NCBI GenBank assembly: GCA_041984235.1
Contig: JBHIYN010000007.1
Span: forward strand, 245,328-309,327
DNA length: 64,000 nt
Reading direction: 5' to 3'
Source: JBHIYN01 sp041984235
GTDB lineage: Bacteria; Pseudomonadota; Gammaproteobacteria; Ga0077536
Part shown: piece after piece, positions 52,449-61,773 of the stretch
How positions within the stretch are numbered: position 1 is the stretch's first letter
How the letters are laid out: each line of letters begins with the position of its first letter
Notes under the pieces: generated by a model
Database searches by the model: none
What the model was told of the DNA's origin: nothing
The model's input: the letters and a program-made list of their open reading frames with translations, nothing else
Position numbers and translations under genes: made by a program

Positions 52449-54491
52449 ATGAAAATGACCGCCGACGCCCGCTCCACGCTCGACCGCCTGCCGCGCTTCG
52501 GCAGCTTCGAGGCCAGCACCATCACCGCCGCGCTGCAGGCCCTGATCGACGATCAGCGCCGACGTATCGACGCGCTCACCGCTGACCCGTCACGGGCCAC
52601 TTTCGAGAATGTCGTGGAGCCGATGCAGGGCATGGCCGACGAGCTGCAGCGTCTCTATTCACCGCTCTCGCACCTGCACGGGGTAGCCGACTCCGAGGCC
52701 CTGCGCGAACCCTACGATGCCTGTGTCGCGCTGATGTCGGCGTTTGCCAGCGAGCTCGGTCAGCATGCCGGGCTGCATGCCTGTTTTCGCACCATCCGCG
52801 ACGCGCCCGGCTTCGACGCGCTCGACGAGGCCCGGCGCGCGCTGGTCGAGCATGCCTTGCGCGACTTCCACCTCGGCGGCGTCGACCTGCCGCCGGAGCA
52901 ACAGGCCGCGGTACGCACCTGCAACACCGAGCTGGCACGGCTGGCAACGCGCTTCGAGCAGAACCTGCTCGATTCGACCGAGGCCTGGGGTCTGGCGGTG
53001 GACGACGAGGCAGCACTCGCCGGCCTGCCGGAGTCGGTGCGCGCACTCGCCCGCTACAACGCCGAGCGCGCCGGCGAGCCGGGCTGGCGGCTGAGCCTGG
53101 ACCTACCCTGCTACCTGCCGTGCATGATGCACCTCGAGTCACGCGAGCTGCGCCGCACGCTCTACGAAGCCTACGTCACGCGCGCCTCCGAGCGCGGTCC
53201 GCACGACCCGCGGCACGACAACAGCGCCGTCATGCACGACATCCTGGCGCACCGCCGCCGGCTGGCCGGCCTGCTCGGCTTCGGCAGCTACGCCGAGCTG
53301 TCGCTGGCGACCAAGATGGCGCCCTCGACCGAGGCCGTCATCGACTTCCTGCACGAGCTCGCCGACAAGGCGCGCCCGGCGGCCGAGCGCGAGCTGGCCG
53401 AGCTCGGTATCTTCGCGCGCGAGACGCTGGACCTGGACCCGCTCGAAGCCTGGGACCAGGCCTGGGCCGCGGAGAAGTACCGCGAGCATTGCTTCGAGTT
53501 CCGGCGCGAGGATCTCAAGCCCTACTTCCCGGTCGCACGCGTCGTGCCCGGCCTGTTCGCGGTCGCCGAGCGCCTGTTCGCCGTGCAGTTCGAAACCCTG
53601 ACCGGGGTCGAGACCTGGCACGAGGACGTCACCGTGCATGCCGTGGTCGGGGCCGACGGCGAGCCGCTGGGCTTCTTCTACCTCGATCTCTACGCGCGCC
53701 CCGGCAAGCGCTCCGGCGCGTGGATGGACGAGTGCCTGGTGCGCTGGGTACATCCCGGCGGCACGCAGCTACCGGTCGCCTACCTGACCTGCAACTTCAC
53801 CCCGCCGGTCGCGGGCCAGCCGACCCTGCTCACCCACGACGAGGTCAACACGCTGTTCCACGAGTTCGGTCACGGCCTGCACCACCTGCTCACGCGGGTC
53901 GACGTGCGCGGCGTGGCCGGCATCAACGGGGTGCCGTGGGACGCGGTCGAGCTGCCCAGCCAGATGCTCGAGAACTGGTGCTGGGAACGCGAGGCGCTGG
54001 ACCTGTTCGCCGCCCACCACGACAGCGGCGCGCCGATTCCCGACGATCTCTACCAGCGGCTGCGCGCCTCGCAGCGCTTCCAGGCGGCGATGCAGATGCT
54101 GCGCCAGATCGAATTCGCCCTGTTCGACTTCCGCCTGCACCTGGAGTACCGACCCGGCCTCGACATCCAGGGCCTGCTCGACCAGGTGCGGGCACGCGTG
54201 GCCGTGGTGCGGCCGCCGGAATTCAATCGCTTCCAGAACGGCTTCGCGCACATCTTCGCCGGCGGCTATGCCGCCGGCTATTACAGTTACAAGTGGGCCG
54301 AAGTGCTGGCCGCGGATGCCTTCGCGCGCTTCGAGGACGAAGGCATCTTCAACCGCGACACCGGCCTCGCCTTCCGCGAGACGATCCTCGCCCACGGCGG
54401 CGCGGCGGACGCCATGGCACTGTTCCGCCGCTTCCGCGGGCGTGAGCCTCGGGTCGACGCGCTACTGCGTCAGGCTGGACTCGCCGCGTGA
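52449..54491 (+). CDS. prlC: Oligopeptidase A
   Basis: The protein has 680 residues, exactly the length of E. coli PrlC. The M3 zinc motif HEFGH (near residue 471) with the downstream Glu in SQMLENWCWE is intact. It degrades signal peptides and short peptides in the cytoplasm. The ATG at 52449 is used; an ATG three codons upstream is possible. A -10-like CATAAT (52435-52440) lies just before it. Confidence 0.95.
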   Translation: MKMTADARSTLDRLPRFGSFEASTITAALQALIDDQRRRIDALTADPSRATFENVVEPMQGMADELQRLYSPLSHLHGVADSEALREPYDACVALMSAFASELGQHAGLHACFRTIRDAPGFDALDEARRALVEHALRDFHLGGVDLPPEQQAAVRTCNTELARLATRFEQNLLDSTEAWGLAVDDEAALAGLPESVRALARYNAERAGEPGWRLSLDLPCYLPCMMHLESRELRRTLYEAYVTRASERGPHDPRHDNSAVMHDILAHRRRLAGLLGFGSYAELSLATKMAPSTEAVIDFLHELADKARPAAERELAELGIFARETLDLDPLEAWDQAWAAEKYREHCFEFRREDLKPYFPVARVVPGLFAVAERLFAVQFETLTGVETWHEDVTVHAVVGADGEPLGFFYLDLYARPGKRSGAWMDECLVRWVHPGGTQLPVAYLTCNFTPPVAGQPTLLTHDEVNTLFHEFGHGLHHLLTRVDVRGVAGINGVPWDAVELPSQMLENWCWEREALDLFAAHHDSGAPIPDDLYQRLRASQRFQAAMQMLRQIEFALFDFRLHLEYRPGLDIQGLLDQVRARVAVVRPPEFNRFQNGFAHIFAGGYAAGYYSYKWAEVLAADAFARFEDEGIFNRDTGLAFRETILAHGGAADAMALFRRFRGREPRVDALLRQAGLAA

Positions 54492-54514
54492 AGTGCCCGG
54501 ATAATCGCCGCATC

Positions 54515-55276
54515 ATGCACCCCCGCCCTGCTTCCGCCACCGTGCTCGCGCTGCTGCTGTGGCTGCCCGCAGCGCAGGCCGAGACCCATTACGTGATCGA
54601 TCGCCTGCTGGTCGGCGTGCACGCGGAGAAGAATCTCGACAGCGCCATCGTCAAGGTGCTGCCGACCGGGACCGCGGTCGAGGTCGTCGAGCGCGACGGC
54701 GAGCTGGCGCTGATCGAGGACGGCGAGAACACCCGCGGCTGGGTCGATGGCGCCTACCTGACCACCGATCGCCCGGCCCTGCTGCGCCTGGCCGAGCTGG
54801 AGAAGGCGCGCGACGCACTCGCCGCGCAGCTCGCCGCCGCGCGGGGTGAGGCAGCGGGCGCGGGTGCCGCGGATGCCGGCAGCGCGGCACAGGTCGACGC
54901 GCTGACCAAGGAGAACACCGAGCTCAAGGGCAAGCTCTCCGAGGAGCGTCTGCGCGCCGGCAAGCTGCAGGCCGAGGCGGCCGCGCTGCGCGCGCGGGTC
55001 GAATCCAGCAGCGCGCCGCCGGACGCGCGTATCGTGGAGCTGGAGCGCGACCGCGAGCAATTGCGCGGCGAGCTCGAACGCGCCGGGGAGAAGATCACCG
55101 AGCTGACCGCGCGCGCCTCGCGCACGGCGACCCCGGCCCTGCTGCCGCTGGTCCTGCGCGAGTACGCCATGCCCCTGCTCATCGCCGGCCTCATCGTCGT
55201 GATCGCCGCGTTCGCCTGCGGCGCCTGGGCCATCGACGCCGTGCAGCGGCGTCGCCACGGCGGCTTCCGCGTCTGA
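54515..55276 (+). CDS. SH3-domain coiled-coil membrane protein (TIGR04211/YgiM type)
   Basis: The protein has 253 residues. A signal peptide (about 1-22, ending AQAE) is followed by a bacterial SH3 domain (about 25-90), a long coiled coil (about 95-215) and a C-terminal membrane helix (about 220-243), the layout of YgiM-type proteins. Its role is unknown. ATG at 54515 gives a proper signal peptide; a GTG at 54488 overlapping the prlC stop is an alternative start. Confidence 0.8.
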   Translation: MHPRPASATVLALLLWLPAAQAETHYVIDRLLVGVHAEKNLDSAIVKVLPTGTAVEVVERDGELALIEDGENTRGWVDGAYLTTDRPALLRLAELEKARDALAAQLAAARGEAAGAGAADAGSAAQVDALTKENTELKGKLSEERLRAGKLQAEAAALRARVESSSAPPDARIVELERDREQLRGELERAGEKITELTARASRTATPALLPLVLREYAMPLLIAGLIVVIAAFACGAWAIDAVQRRRHGGFRV

Positions 55277-55293
55277 GCCGGGCGGCGGCGCCG

Positions 55294-56064
55294 ATGGCGC
55301 GCTTCGCGACCTGGAACGTCAACTCGATCCGGGCCCGCCTGGAACACGTCACCCGCTGGCTCGGCGAGAACGCGGTCGACGTCCTCGCGGTGCAGGAGAC
55401 CAAGGTCCGCGACGAGGCGTTTCCGGCCGCCGAGTTCGAGGCCCTGGGCTACGACTGCGTGTACGCCGGGGAGAAGTCGTACAACGGCGTCGCGGTGATC
55501 TCGCGGCTGCCCGTCAGCACGGTGGCCGAGGCCATCCCGGGCCTGCACGACGAGCAGCGCCGGGTGCTGGCGGTCGAAGCCGGCGGCGTGCTGCTGCTCG
55601 ACCTCTACGTGCCCAACGGTGCCGCGGTCGGCAGCGACAAGTACGCCTACAAGCTCGGCTGGCTGGACGCGCTGCAACGCTGGGTCACCGGCCTGCTGGA
55701 GCGGCACCCGGCGCTGCTGGTGGTCGGCGACTTCAACATCGCCCCAACCGACGCCGACGTGCACGACCCGGAAGCCTGGCGCGGCAAGGTGCTGTGCAGT
55801 GAGCCCGAGCGCGAGCGCCTGCAGCGCCTGCTCGAACTCGGCCTGAGCGACACCTTCCGCCAGTTCGAGCAGCCGCCGCAGACCTATTCCTGGTGGGACT
55901 ACCGCGCCGCCGGCTTCCGCCGCAACCGCGGCCTGCGCATCGACCTCATCCTGGCCGCGCCGGCGCTCGCCGGGCAGGTGCGCGCGTGCCACATCGACGC
56001 CACGCCGCGCGGCTGGGAGAAGCCCTCCGACCACGCCCCGGTGGTCGCCGATATCGCGCTGTGA
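55294..56064 (+). CDS. xthA: Exodeoxyribonuclease III
   Basis: The protein has 256 residues of the endonuclease/exonuclease/phosphatase fold. Catalytic Glu35 in VQETKV, GDFNIAP with Asp and Asn, and the C-terminal SDHAPV His are all present. It cuts at abasic sites and degrades 3' ends in base excision repair. It is 17 bp after the SH3 gene. Confidence 0.93.
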   Translation: MARFATWNVNSIRARLEHVTRWLGENAVDVLAVQETKVRDEAFPAAEFEALGYDCVYAGEKSYNGVAVISRLPVSTVAEAIPGLHDEQRRVLAVEAGGVLLLDLYVPNGAAVGSDKYAYKLGWLDALQRWVTGLLERHPALLVVGDFNIAPTDADVHDPEAWRGKVLCSEPERERLQRLLELGLSDTFRQFEQPPQTYSWWDYRAAGFRRNRGLRIDLILAAPALAGQVRACHIDATPRGWEKPSDHAPVVADIAL

Positions 56065-56137
56065 GGGTCGCTTGCATCGCCGCGCCGCGCGCCCTAGAAT
56101 CGCCGGCCCGATTGGGACCCAGCCCGAAACCGCAGCC

Positions 56138-56344
56138 ATGAAAGCCGAAATCCACCCGAATTACCGCGACATCGCCGTCACCTGCAGCTGCGGCAATACC
56201 TTCCAGACGCGCTCGACGCTGTCTGACGAGCAGCTCCACATCGATGTCTGCTCCGCCTGCCATCCGTTCTACACCGGTCAGCAGAAAATTGTCGACACCG
56301 CCGGCCGCGTCGACAAGTTCCGCCGCAAGTACGGCATGTCCTGA
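56138..56344 (+). CDS. rpmE: 50S ribosomal protein L31
   Basis: The protein has 68 residues. Four cysteines at 16, 18, 38 and 41 form the zinc site, so it is the C+ (zinc-containing) form rather than the paralogue used in zinc starvation. A possible -10 box TAGAAT lies about 40 bp upstream. Confidence 0.96.
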   Translation: MKAEIHPNYRDIAVTCSCGNTFQTRSTLSDEQLHIDVCSACHPFYTGQQKIVDTAGRVDKFRRKYGMS

Positions 56345-56375
56345 GCGCCGCGCGGCCCGCGCCGCCGCGCTGCCG

Positions 56376-57833
56376 ATGAGACGCGCCGGGCTGCTGCCGG
56401 CGGCCGTGTTCGCCACGGCCGTCCTGCTCGGTGCCTGCGCCACCAACCCGGTCACGGGCCGGCCGGACCTGGTTCTGATGTCCGAGGGCCAGGAGCTCGC
56501 GCTCGGCCAGCAGGCGCATCAGCAGACCCTGCAGCAATACGCCGTCTACGACGACCCGGCCCTGCAGCAGTACGTCGACGCCGTCGGCCAGCGCCTGGCC
56601 GCGGTCAGTCACCGCCCCGAACTCAGCTATACCTTCACCGTTCTCGACAGCACCGAGATCAACGCGTTCGCGCTGCCGGGCGGTTACATCTACATGACCC
56701 GCGGCCTGCTCGCCTACATGAACTCCGAGGCCGAGCTGGCCGCCGTGCTGGGCCACGAAATCGGCCATGTCACCGCGCGCCACGGCGTGCGCCAGGCGTC
56801 CTCCGCGCAGGCCACCAGCCTCGGCGCGGGCGTGCTGTCGGTGCTCTTCCCGACCCTGCGCCAAACCGGCCTGGACCAGGCCGTCGGCATGCTCGGCACG
56901 GCCCTGCTGCGCGGCTACGGCCGCGAGCACGAGCTCGAGGCCGATCGCCTGGGCGCCGAGTACCTCGCCGCTACCGGCTACGACCCGCAGGCGATGTTCG
57001 ACGTCATCCGCACGCTGAAGAACCAGGAGCTGTTCGACCAGAAGCTCGCCGCGCTCGAGGGCCGCGAGGCACGCGCCTACCACGGGGTGTTCTCCACCCA
57101 CCCCGACAACGACACGCGGCTGAAGGAGATCATCGCCCACGCGCGCACGCTGAAGGCCGGTGGCGTACGCGAGCGCGACCGCTTCCTGAACCAGGTCGAC
57201 GACCTCGTGTTCGGGCCCAACCCGGCCCAGGGCATCATCGCCAACGGCAGCTTCGTGCACCCCGATCTCGGCATCGCGTTCGGTATACCGCAGGGCTGGC
57301 TGAGCCAGAACCAGGCCTCCGAGGTGCTGCTGGCCGACCCCTCGCAGCAGGCGCTGATGGTCGTGCGCATGCGCTCGGCCGGCGCCGGGGCCGGACCCGA
57401 GGCGCTGCTCGGCAAGTTCGGCATCGGCTCACTGGCGCGCGCCGAGAGCCTCGACGCGGACGGGCTGCAGGGGATCACGGGCCTCGCCACGGTCAGGCTC
57501 GGCGACGCCACCCGCCCGGCGCGGGTCGCGGCGATCATCGCCGGGCGCTATGGCTACGTGTTCACCGGGATCACGCGCGACCCGGACGCCCTCGGCCGCT
57601 TCGACGGCACCTTCCGCGCCGTCGCCGCGAGCATGCGCCGGCCGACCGGCGACGACCTGGCCGCCGCCCGCGCGCGGCGCCTGGCGGTGACCCGCCTGAG
57701 CGGCCCGGTGAGCTGGTCGGCACTGGCCCAGGCCTCGCCGCTGGAGCGCCTGGCCGAGGACCAGCTGCGCCTGCTGAATGCCGCCGAAGGCAGCGGCGCG
57801 GCCGCCGGCGAACGCATCAAGGTCGTCGAGTAA
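56376..57833 (+). CDS. M48 family metalloprotease, lipoprotein (BepA/LoiP-like)
   Basis: The protein has 485 residues. A lipobox (LLGAC) near residue 20 follows the signal peptide. The zinc motif HEIGH is at 127-131, the third ligand Glu in HELEADRLG near 188. The C-terminal 150 residues form an extra domain beyond the protease, with no TPRs as in BepA. It probably acts in outer-membrane protein quality control. ATG at 56376 gives the signal peptide. Confidence 0.88.
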   Translation: MRRAGLLPAAVFATAVLLGACATNPVTGRPDLVLMSEGQELALGQQAHQQTLQQYAVYDDPALQQYVDAVGQRLAAVSHRPELSYTFTVLDSTEINAFALPGGYIYMTRGLLAYMNSEAELAAVLGHEIGHVTARHGVRQASSAQATSLGAGVLSVLFPTLRQTGLDQAVGMLGTALLRGYGREHELEADRLGAEYLAATGYDPQAMFDVIRTLKNQELFDQKLAALEGREARAYHGVFSTHPDNDTRLKEIIAHARTLKAGGVRERDRFLNQVDDLVFGPNPAQGIIANGSFVHPDLGIAFGIPQGWLSQNQASEVLLADPSQQALMVVRMRSAGAGAGPEALLGKFGIGSLARAESLDADGLQGITGLATVRLGDATRPARVAAIIAGRYGYVFTGITRDPDALGRFDGTFRAVAASMRRPTGDDLAAARARRLAVTRLSGPVSWSALAQASPLERLAEDQLRLLNAAEGSGAAAGERIKVVE

Positions 57834-57839
57834 ATCACC

Positions 57840-57854
57840 GCCCGCCAGGCGGGC
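57840..57854 (+). terminator. Small GC-rich hairpin after the M48 protease gene
   Basis: A 7-bp GCCCGCC/GGCGGGC stem with a single-base loop follows the protease stop by 6 bp. No T-run, so it is a weak terminator candidate; a stronger one follows at 57969. Confidence 0.3.
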
Positions 57855-57968
57855 AGCAACGGAACTTCGCCCTGCGCGCGGGGTCTCAACGGTACGTTCG
57901 CCAGAACGAGCCCACCACCCCCCTCCCTTGGTGGGCGCCGCCCGCCCTCCCCAAGCGGGCAACATTGT

Positions 57969-58009
57969 GGCCCCGGTCCTGTAAATCCCCCTACATGAGT
58001 ACCGGGGCC
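57969..58009. terminator. Bidirectional terminator between M48 protease and engB
   Basis: A perfect 9-bp GGCCCCGGT/ACCGGGGCC stem with a 23-nt loop lies between convergent genes. The plus strand continues CTCTTTAA, a short T-rich end. The engB stop codon is 5 bp away. Confidence 0.6.
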
Positions 58010-58013
58010 CTCT

Positions 58014-58667
58014 TTAATCCTCTCCGTCCGCCGCCTGCGCGCCGTCGCCGTCTTCCCCCAGCCACTCGCCCAGCACCGTCCAGGCCTGCTCGAGGCCATC
58101 GCGCCGCAGCGCGGAAAAGACCTGCACGGTGGCGGTCGCGCCGTCACCGGCGAGCGTCCGTTCGACCCGTGCCAGGGTGCCCAGGGCGGCACCACGGCTG
58201 AGCTTGTCGGCCTTGTTCAGCAGGATGTGCAGCGGCACCCCGGCCTGCGCGCACCAGCTCACCAGGATCTGCTCCTCGTGCTTGAGCGGGTGGCGCACGT
58301 CCATCAGCAATATCAGCCCCGCGAGCGAGCGGCGGCGCTCGAGGTATTCGGGCAACGCGCGCTCCCAGTGCGCGCGCATGGCCTTGGAAACCTTGGCGTA
58401 GCCGAAGCCCGGCAGGTCGATCAGACGCCGCCCGGGGTCGAGCTCGAAGACCACGATATGCTGGGTGCGCCCGGGCGTGCGGCTGGTGCGCGCGAGGTTG
58501 CGCTGCGTGCACAGCACGTTGATGGCGCTCGATTTGCCGCTGTTCGAGCGCCCCGCGAAGGCAACCTCGCGGCCGCGATCGGCCGGCAGCTGCCGCGGTT
58601 CGGGCACGCTCACGCTGAACTGCGCCCGCTGCAGCAGCCGGGCGGTCGCCTGCGCGGCCGTGATCAC
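58014..58667 (-). CDS. engB: Ribosome biogenesis GTP-binding protein EngB (YihA)
   Basis: The protein has 217 residues. G1 GRSNSGKSS, G3 DLPGFG, G4 NKADK are standard. The start is a GTG at 58667. It helps large ribosomal subunit assembly. Its placement divergent from cytochrome c4 is conserved in many gammaproteobacteria. Confidence 0.95.
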   Translation of the reverse strand: MITAAQATARLLQRAQFSVSVPEPRQLPADRGREVAFAGRSNSGKSSAINVLCTQRNLARTSRTPGRTQHIVVFELDPGRRLIDLPGFGYAKVSKAMRAHWERALPEYLERRRSLAGLILLMDVRHPLKHEEQILVSWCAQAGVPLHILLNKADKLSRGAALGTLARVERTLAGDGATATVQVFSALRRDGLEQAWTVLGEWLGEDGDGAQAADGED

Positions 58668-58717
58668 GGGCCGGCTGCCGCTCCGCCGCCGTGCTCACCG
58701 GCGTGCGGCCATACGGT

Positions 58718-58723
58718 TATAAT
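58718..58723 (+). promoter_or_regulatory. -10 box of the cytochrome c4 promoter
   Basis: A perfect TATAAT lies 33 bp upstream of the cytochrome c4 start in the short gap to engB. The -35 at the right distance is poor, so an activator may be needed. Confidence 0.5.
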
Positions 58724-58756
58724 CGCGACCCATTCGCGACCATCGAGAGACAGATA

Positions 58757-59359
58757 ATGCATCAGTGGAAGGTGTTCCCGCTCACGGTCCTCTTCGCCCT
58801 CGCCTCGATCAGCGGTGCGAGCGCGGCGGACGGACCGCCGGCCAAGGCCGCCACCTGCACCGCGTGCCACGGCGCGGACGGTAACAGCATCAACCCGATC
58901 TGGCCCAACCTGGCCGGTCAGGGCGCGCCCTACATCGTAGCGCAGTTGCAGGCCTTCAAGGCCAACGAGCGCGTCAACGCGAGCATGAACGGCATGGCCG
59001 CACCGCTCAGTGAAGACGACATGCACGAGATAGCCGCCTACTACGCGGGGCAGGCGCCCAGGGTCGGCGCGCTGGGTGACGCGGACGTCGGTGGCGCCGA
59101 GGTGCTCTACCGCGGCGGTGACGCCGGGCGCGGGATCCCCGCCTGCATGGCCTGCCACGGACCCTCCGGCGCCGGCAACCAGCCCGCCGGCTACCCGGCG
59201 CTGCGCGGCCAGCATGCCGAGTACACCGCGCTGCAGCTCAAGGCCTACCGCGACGGCAGCCGGCCGGGCGGCCCGCAGAACATGATGGGCACGATCGCCG
59301 CCAAGCTCAGCGACGCCGACATCGAGGTCCTCTCACGCTACCTCTCGGCGCTGCACTGA
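58757..59359 (+). CDS. Dihaem cytochrome c4
   Basis: The protein has 200 residues. Signal peptide (1-24, ending ASAA), then two cytochrome c domains with CxxCH motifs at Cys34-His38 and Cys130-His134; distal Met ligands lie in MNGMAAP and NMMGTIA. This is the c4 type, a periplasmic electron carrier to terminal oxidases. It is followed by dsbA, as in Pseudomonas. Confidence 0.94.
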   Translation: MHQWKVFPLTVLFALASISGASAADGPPAKAATCTACHGADGNSINPIWPNLAGQGAPYIVAQLQAFKANERVNASMNGMAAPLSEDDMHEIAAYYAGQAPRVGALGDADVGGAEVLYRGGDAGRGIPACMACHGPSGAGNQPAGYPALRGQHAEYTALQLKAYRDGSRPGGPQNMMGTIAAKLSDADIEVLSRYLSALH

Positions 59360-59440
59360 GGCCGTCGCGTCCGTCGCGGGAACCCGCGGCCCGTGCGGGC
59401 ACCTAAGCACCACCACAGTCCAGAACACAGGATGCCGCCC

Positions 59441-60064
59441 ATGCTCCGCTCCCTGCTCGCCGCCTGCCTGATGGCCGGCGCTGCCGCCGCTTTCGCCCAG
59501 GATGCCTTCCAGCCCGGCAAGCACTACGAGGGCGTATCGCCCGCGGTCGCCACCCACGTCGAGGAGGGCAAGGTCGAGGTGCTGGAGCTGTTCTGGTACG
59601 GCTGCCCGCATTGCTACGCGTTCGAGCCCGAGCTCAGCAAGTGGCTGGAATCCAAGGCCGATTACATCGAGTTCGTGCGCGTGCCGGCGGTCTTCGCGCG
59701 CAACTGGGAAATCCATGCGCGGGCCTACTACGCCGCCGAGCAGCTCGGCGTGCTGGAACAAACCCATCCCGCGCTGTTCGAGGCCCTGCACCGCGAGCGG
59801 CGTCGCGTGTTCAGCGTCGACGAGCTGGCCGGCTTCTTCGCCGAGCACGGCGTCGACGAGAGCGCCTTCCGCGCCGCCTACGACTCGTTCGACGTGGATA
59901 CCAAGACCCGCCGCGCGGTCAAGCTGACCCGCGAATACGGCATCACCGGCGTTCCCGCGGTCATCATCGACGGCCGCTACCGCACCAGCACGCAGAAAAC
60001 CGGCGATTTCGAGACCCTGCTAAAGGTCGTCGACGCGCTGGCCGCTAAACAAGCTGACCGGTAA
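59441..60064 (+). CDS. dsbA: Thiol:disulfide interchange protein DsbA
   Basis: The protein has 207 residues. Signal peptide (1-20), the thioredoxin fold with active site CPHC at 55-58 and the cis-Pro loop TGVPAV near 170. It inserts disulfides into periplasmic proteins, including cytochromes and pilins here. ATG at 59441 with AGGA 8 bp before is preferred to the ATG at 59432. Confidence 0.95.
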   Translation: MLRSLLAACLMAGAAAAFAQDAFQPGKHYEGVSPAVATHVEEGKVEVLELFWYGCPHCYAFEPELSKWLESKADYIEFVRVPAVFARNWEIHARAYYAAEQLGVLEQTHPALFEALHRERRRVFSVDELAGFFAEHGVDESAFRAAYDSFDVDTKTRRAVKLTREYGITGVPAVIIDGRYRTSTQKTGDFETLLKVVDALAAKQADR

Positions 60065-60198
60065 CCACGGCGGGTTTCGGCATATCGGCGGGGCCTTGGC
60101 CCGGCCCGGACCCGACCCGCTCGCGGCGGCCGGCAGCGCCGCCCGCGGCAGACCCATCGCCGGCGTCGCTGACTTTTCCAACACCCGGCGTGGTCAGC

Positions 60199-61758
60199 AT
60201 GACAGCGAAAAGCACTGTGATTACCCCCGGCGACCCCGCGCCGCGCAAGCGTGACGCGTCGGCGGAGCGCCCGCAGGGGGAAACCATCGCCCGGCTGCAA
60301 CGCGGCATCCTGCGCCTGGCGCTCGCTTACCACGGCCAGAATCAGGAACTCGACAACAAACTCAAGGAGTTCGGCACGCTGATCCGCAGCGGCCGCCGAC
60401 ACCCCGATCGCCAGCAGCTCATCGACGAGATCGTCGACACCATCGTCTCGCTCGACCTCAAGAAGCCGGGTACTGCCGATGACGCCCCGGCCGGCGCCTC
60501 CGAGCGGCTCAACGAGTTCCTCGAACTGCTCGACGTTCCGGACACCATGCAGCCGGAGATCGAACGCGCCCGGCGCGCGCTGACCGCCGCCCGTGATCGC
60601 GCGGACGCGCTGGAGCAGATGCGCGCGACCGCCGCGATGCTGTCGCAGAATCTGCTGCGCTCGCCGGATTCCTGCCGGGACGCGGCGGCCATCCGCATGC
60701 TGCTCGTCGAGCTGCTGGAACGCGTTCCGGTGTCACCGGTAACGGTGCGCATGGTCAGTCCGATCCGGCACGCGATCGAAAAGGCGGACAGCGTCCCGAC
60801 CTTCATCGAATGTATCGACCGGATCGCCGAGCTGGTTGGCGAAGTCCGCGCCGAGGTGCAGGCCGAGGTCGACGAGCTGTCGCGCTTCCTGGAAAGCGTG
60901 GCCCAACGTCTGACCGATTTCGACGCCTTTCTCTATCGCTCGCGCGACGCGCAGTCGGCGTGCTCCGCGGACACCCTGCAGCTCAGCGAAAGCGTTACCG
61001 GTGAAATGCAGGGCATGCGTGACGATGCCCTTGCCGCCGAGAATCTCGCCAGCCTGCGCGCCCTCATCGATACCCGTATCGACAACATCGGCGCCGGGCT
61101 ACGCACCTTCGTCGATGCCCAGAGCATACGCATGGCCGAGGCTGACCAGGCCGTGCAGCGCGTCACCGAGCAGCTCAAGAGCTTGGAGACGCAGACCGAG
61201 ACCCTGCGCGAGGATCTCGAGCAGCAGCATGCCCGTATCCTGATCGACCCCCTCACCGGCGTGCTCAACCGCACCGGCTACAACGAGACCGGCGCCAAGC
61301 AGTTCGCGCGCTGGAAGCGCTACGGCGGCGCACTCAGCCTCGCCGTCATCGATCTCGACCTGTTCAAGCATGTCAACGATCTCTACGGGCATTCGGCCGG
61401 CGATCGCGTGCTCTCGACGGTTGCCCAGCAGCTCCGCGACCTGGTTCGCGAGAGCGACATCCTGTGCCGTTACGGCGGCGAGGAGTTCGTGCTGCTGCTG
61501 CCCGAGACCAACGCGCGGCAGGGCCACCAGCTGCTCGAGAAACTGCGCGCGCACATCGAGACCTGTCCGTTCCGGCACAAGGACACGCCGGTGCGCATCA
61601 CGCTGTCGTGCGGCATCGCACAGTTCCGTGACAGCGATACCCTGAGTGACGTGTTCGAACGCGCCGACAAGGCCATGTACCTGGCCAAGGCCGGCGGCCG
61701 CAATCGCGTGTGCTCGGAGGCCGACAACGTGACCATCGCGATGCGCGACTCCGCCTGA
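60199..61758 (+). CDS. Diguanylate cyclase with long coiled-coil N-terminus (PA5487/DgcH-like)
   Basis: The protein has 519 residues. The first 340 are helical with no membrane segment, ending in a coiled coil. The GGDEF domain has LIDPLTGVLNRTGY, the active site GGEEF (near 426-430), and an intact inhibitory I-site RESD five residues before it. So it should make c-di-GMP and be feedback-inhibited. The gene lies after dsbA just as PA5487 does in Pseudomonas. The c-di-GMP may reach the MshEN-bearing pilus ATPase at 16432. Confidence 0.9.
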   Translation: MTAKSTVITPGDPAPRKRDASAERPQGETIARLQRGILRLALAYHGQNQELDNKLKEFGTLIRSGRRHPDRQQLIDEIVDTIVSLDLKKPGTADDAPAGASERLNEFLELLDVPDTMQPEIERARRALTAARDRADALEQMRATAAMLSQNLLRSPDSCRDAAAIRMLLVELLERVPVSPVTVRMVSPIRHAIEKADSVPTFIECIDRIAELVGEVRAEVQAEVDELSRFLESVAQRLTDFDAFLYRSRDAQSACSADTLQLSESVTGEMQGMRDDALAAENLASLRALIDTRIDNIGAGLRTFVDAQSIRMAEADQAVQRVTEQLKSLETQTETLREDLEQQHARILIDPLTGVLNRTGYNETGAKQFARWKRYGGALSLAVIDLDLFKHVNDLYGHSAGDRVLSTVAQQLRDLVRESDILCRYGGEEFVLLLPETNARQGHQLLEKLRAHIETCPFRHKDTPVRITLSCGIAQFRDSDTLSDVFERADKAMYLAKAGGRNRVCSEADNVTIAMRDSA

Positions 61759-61773
61759 GCGGACAGCCCGCGG

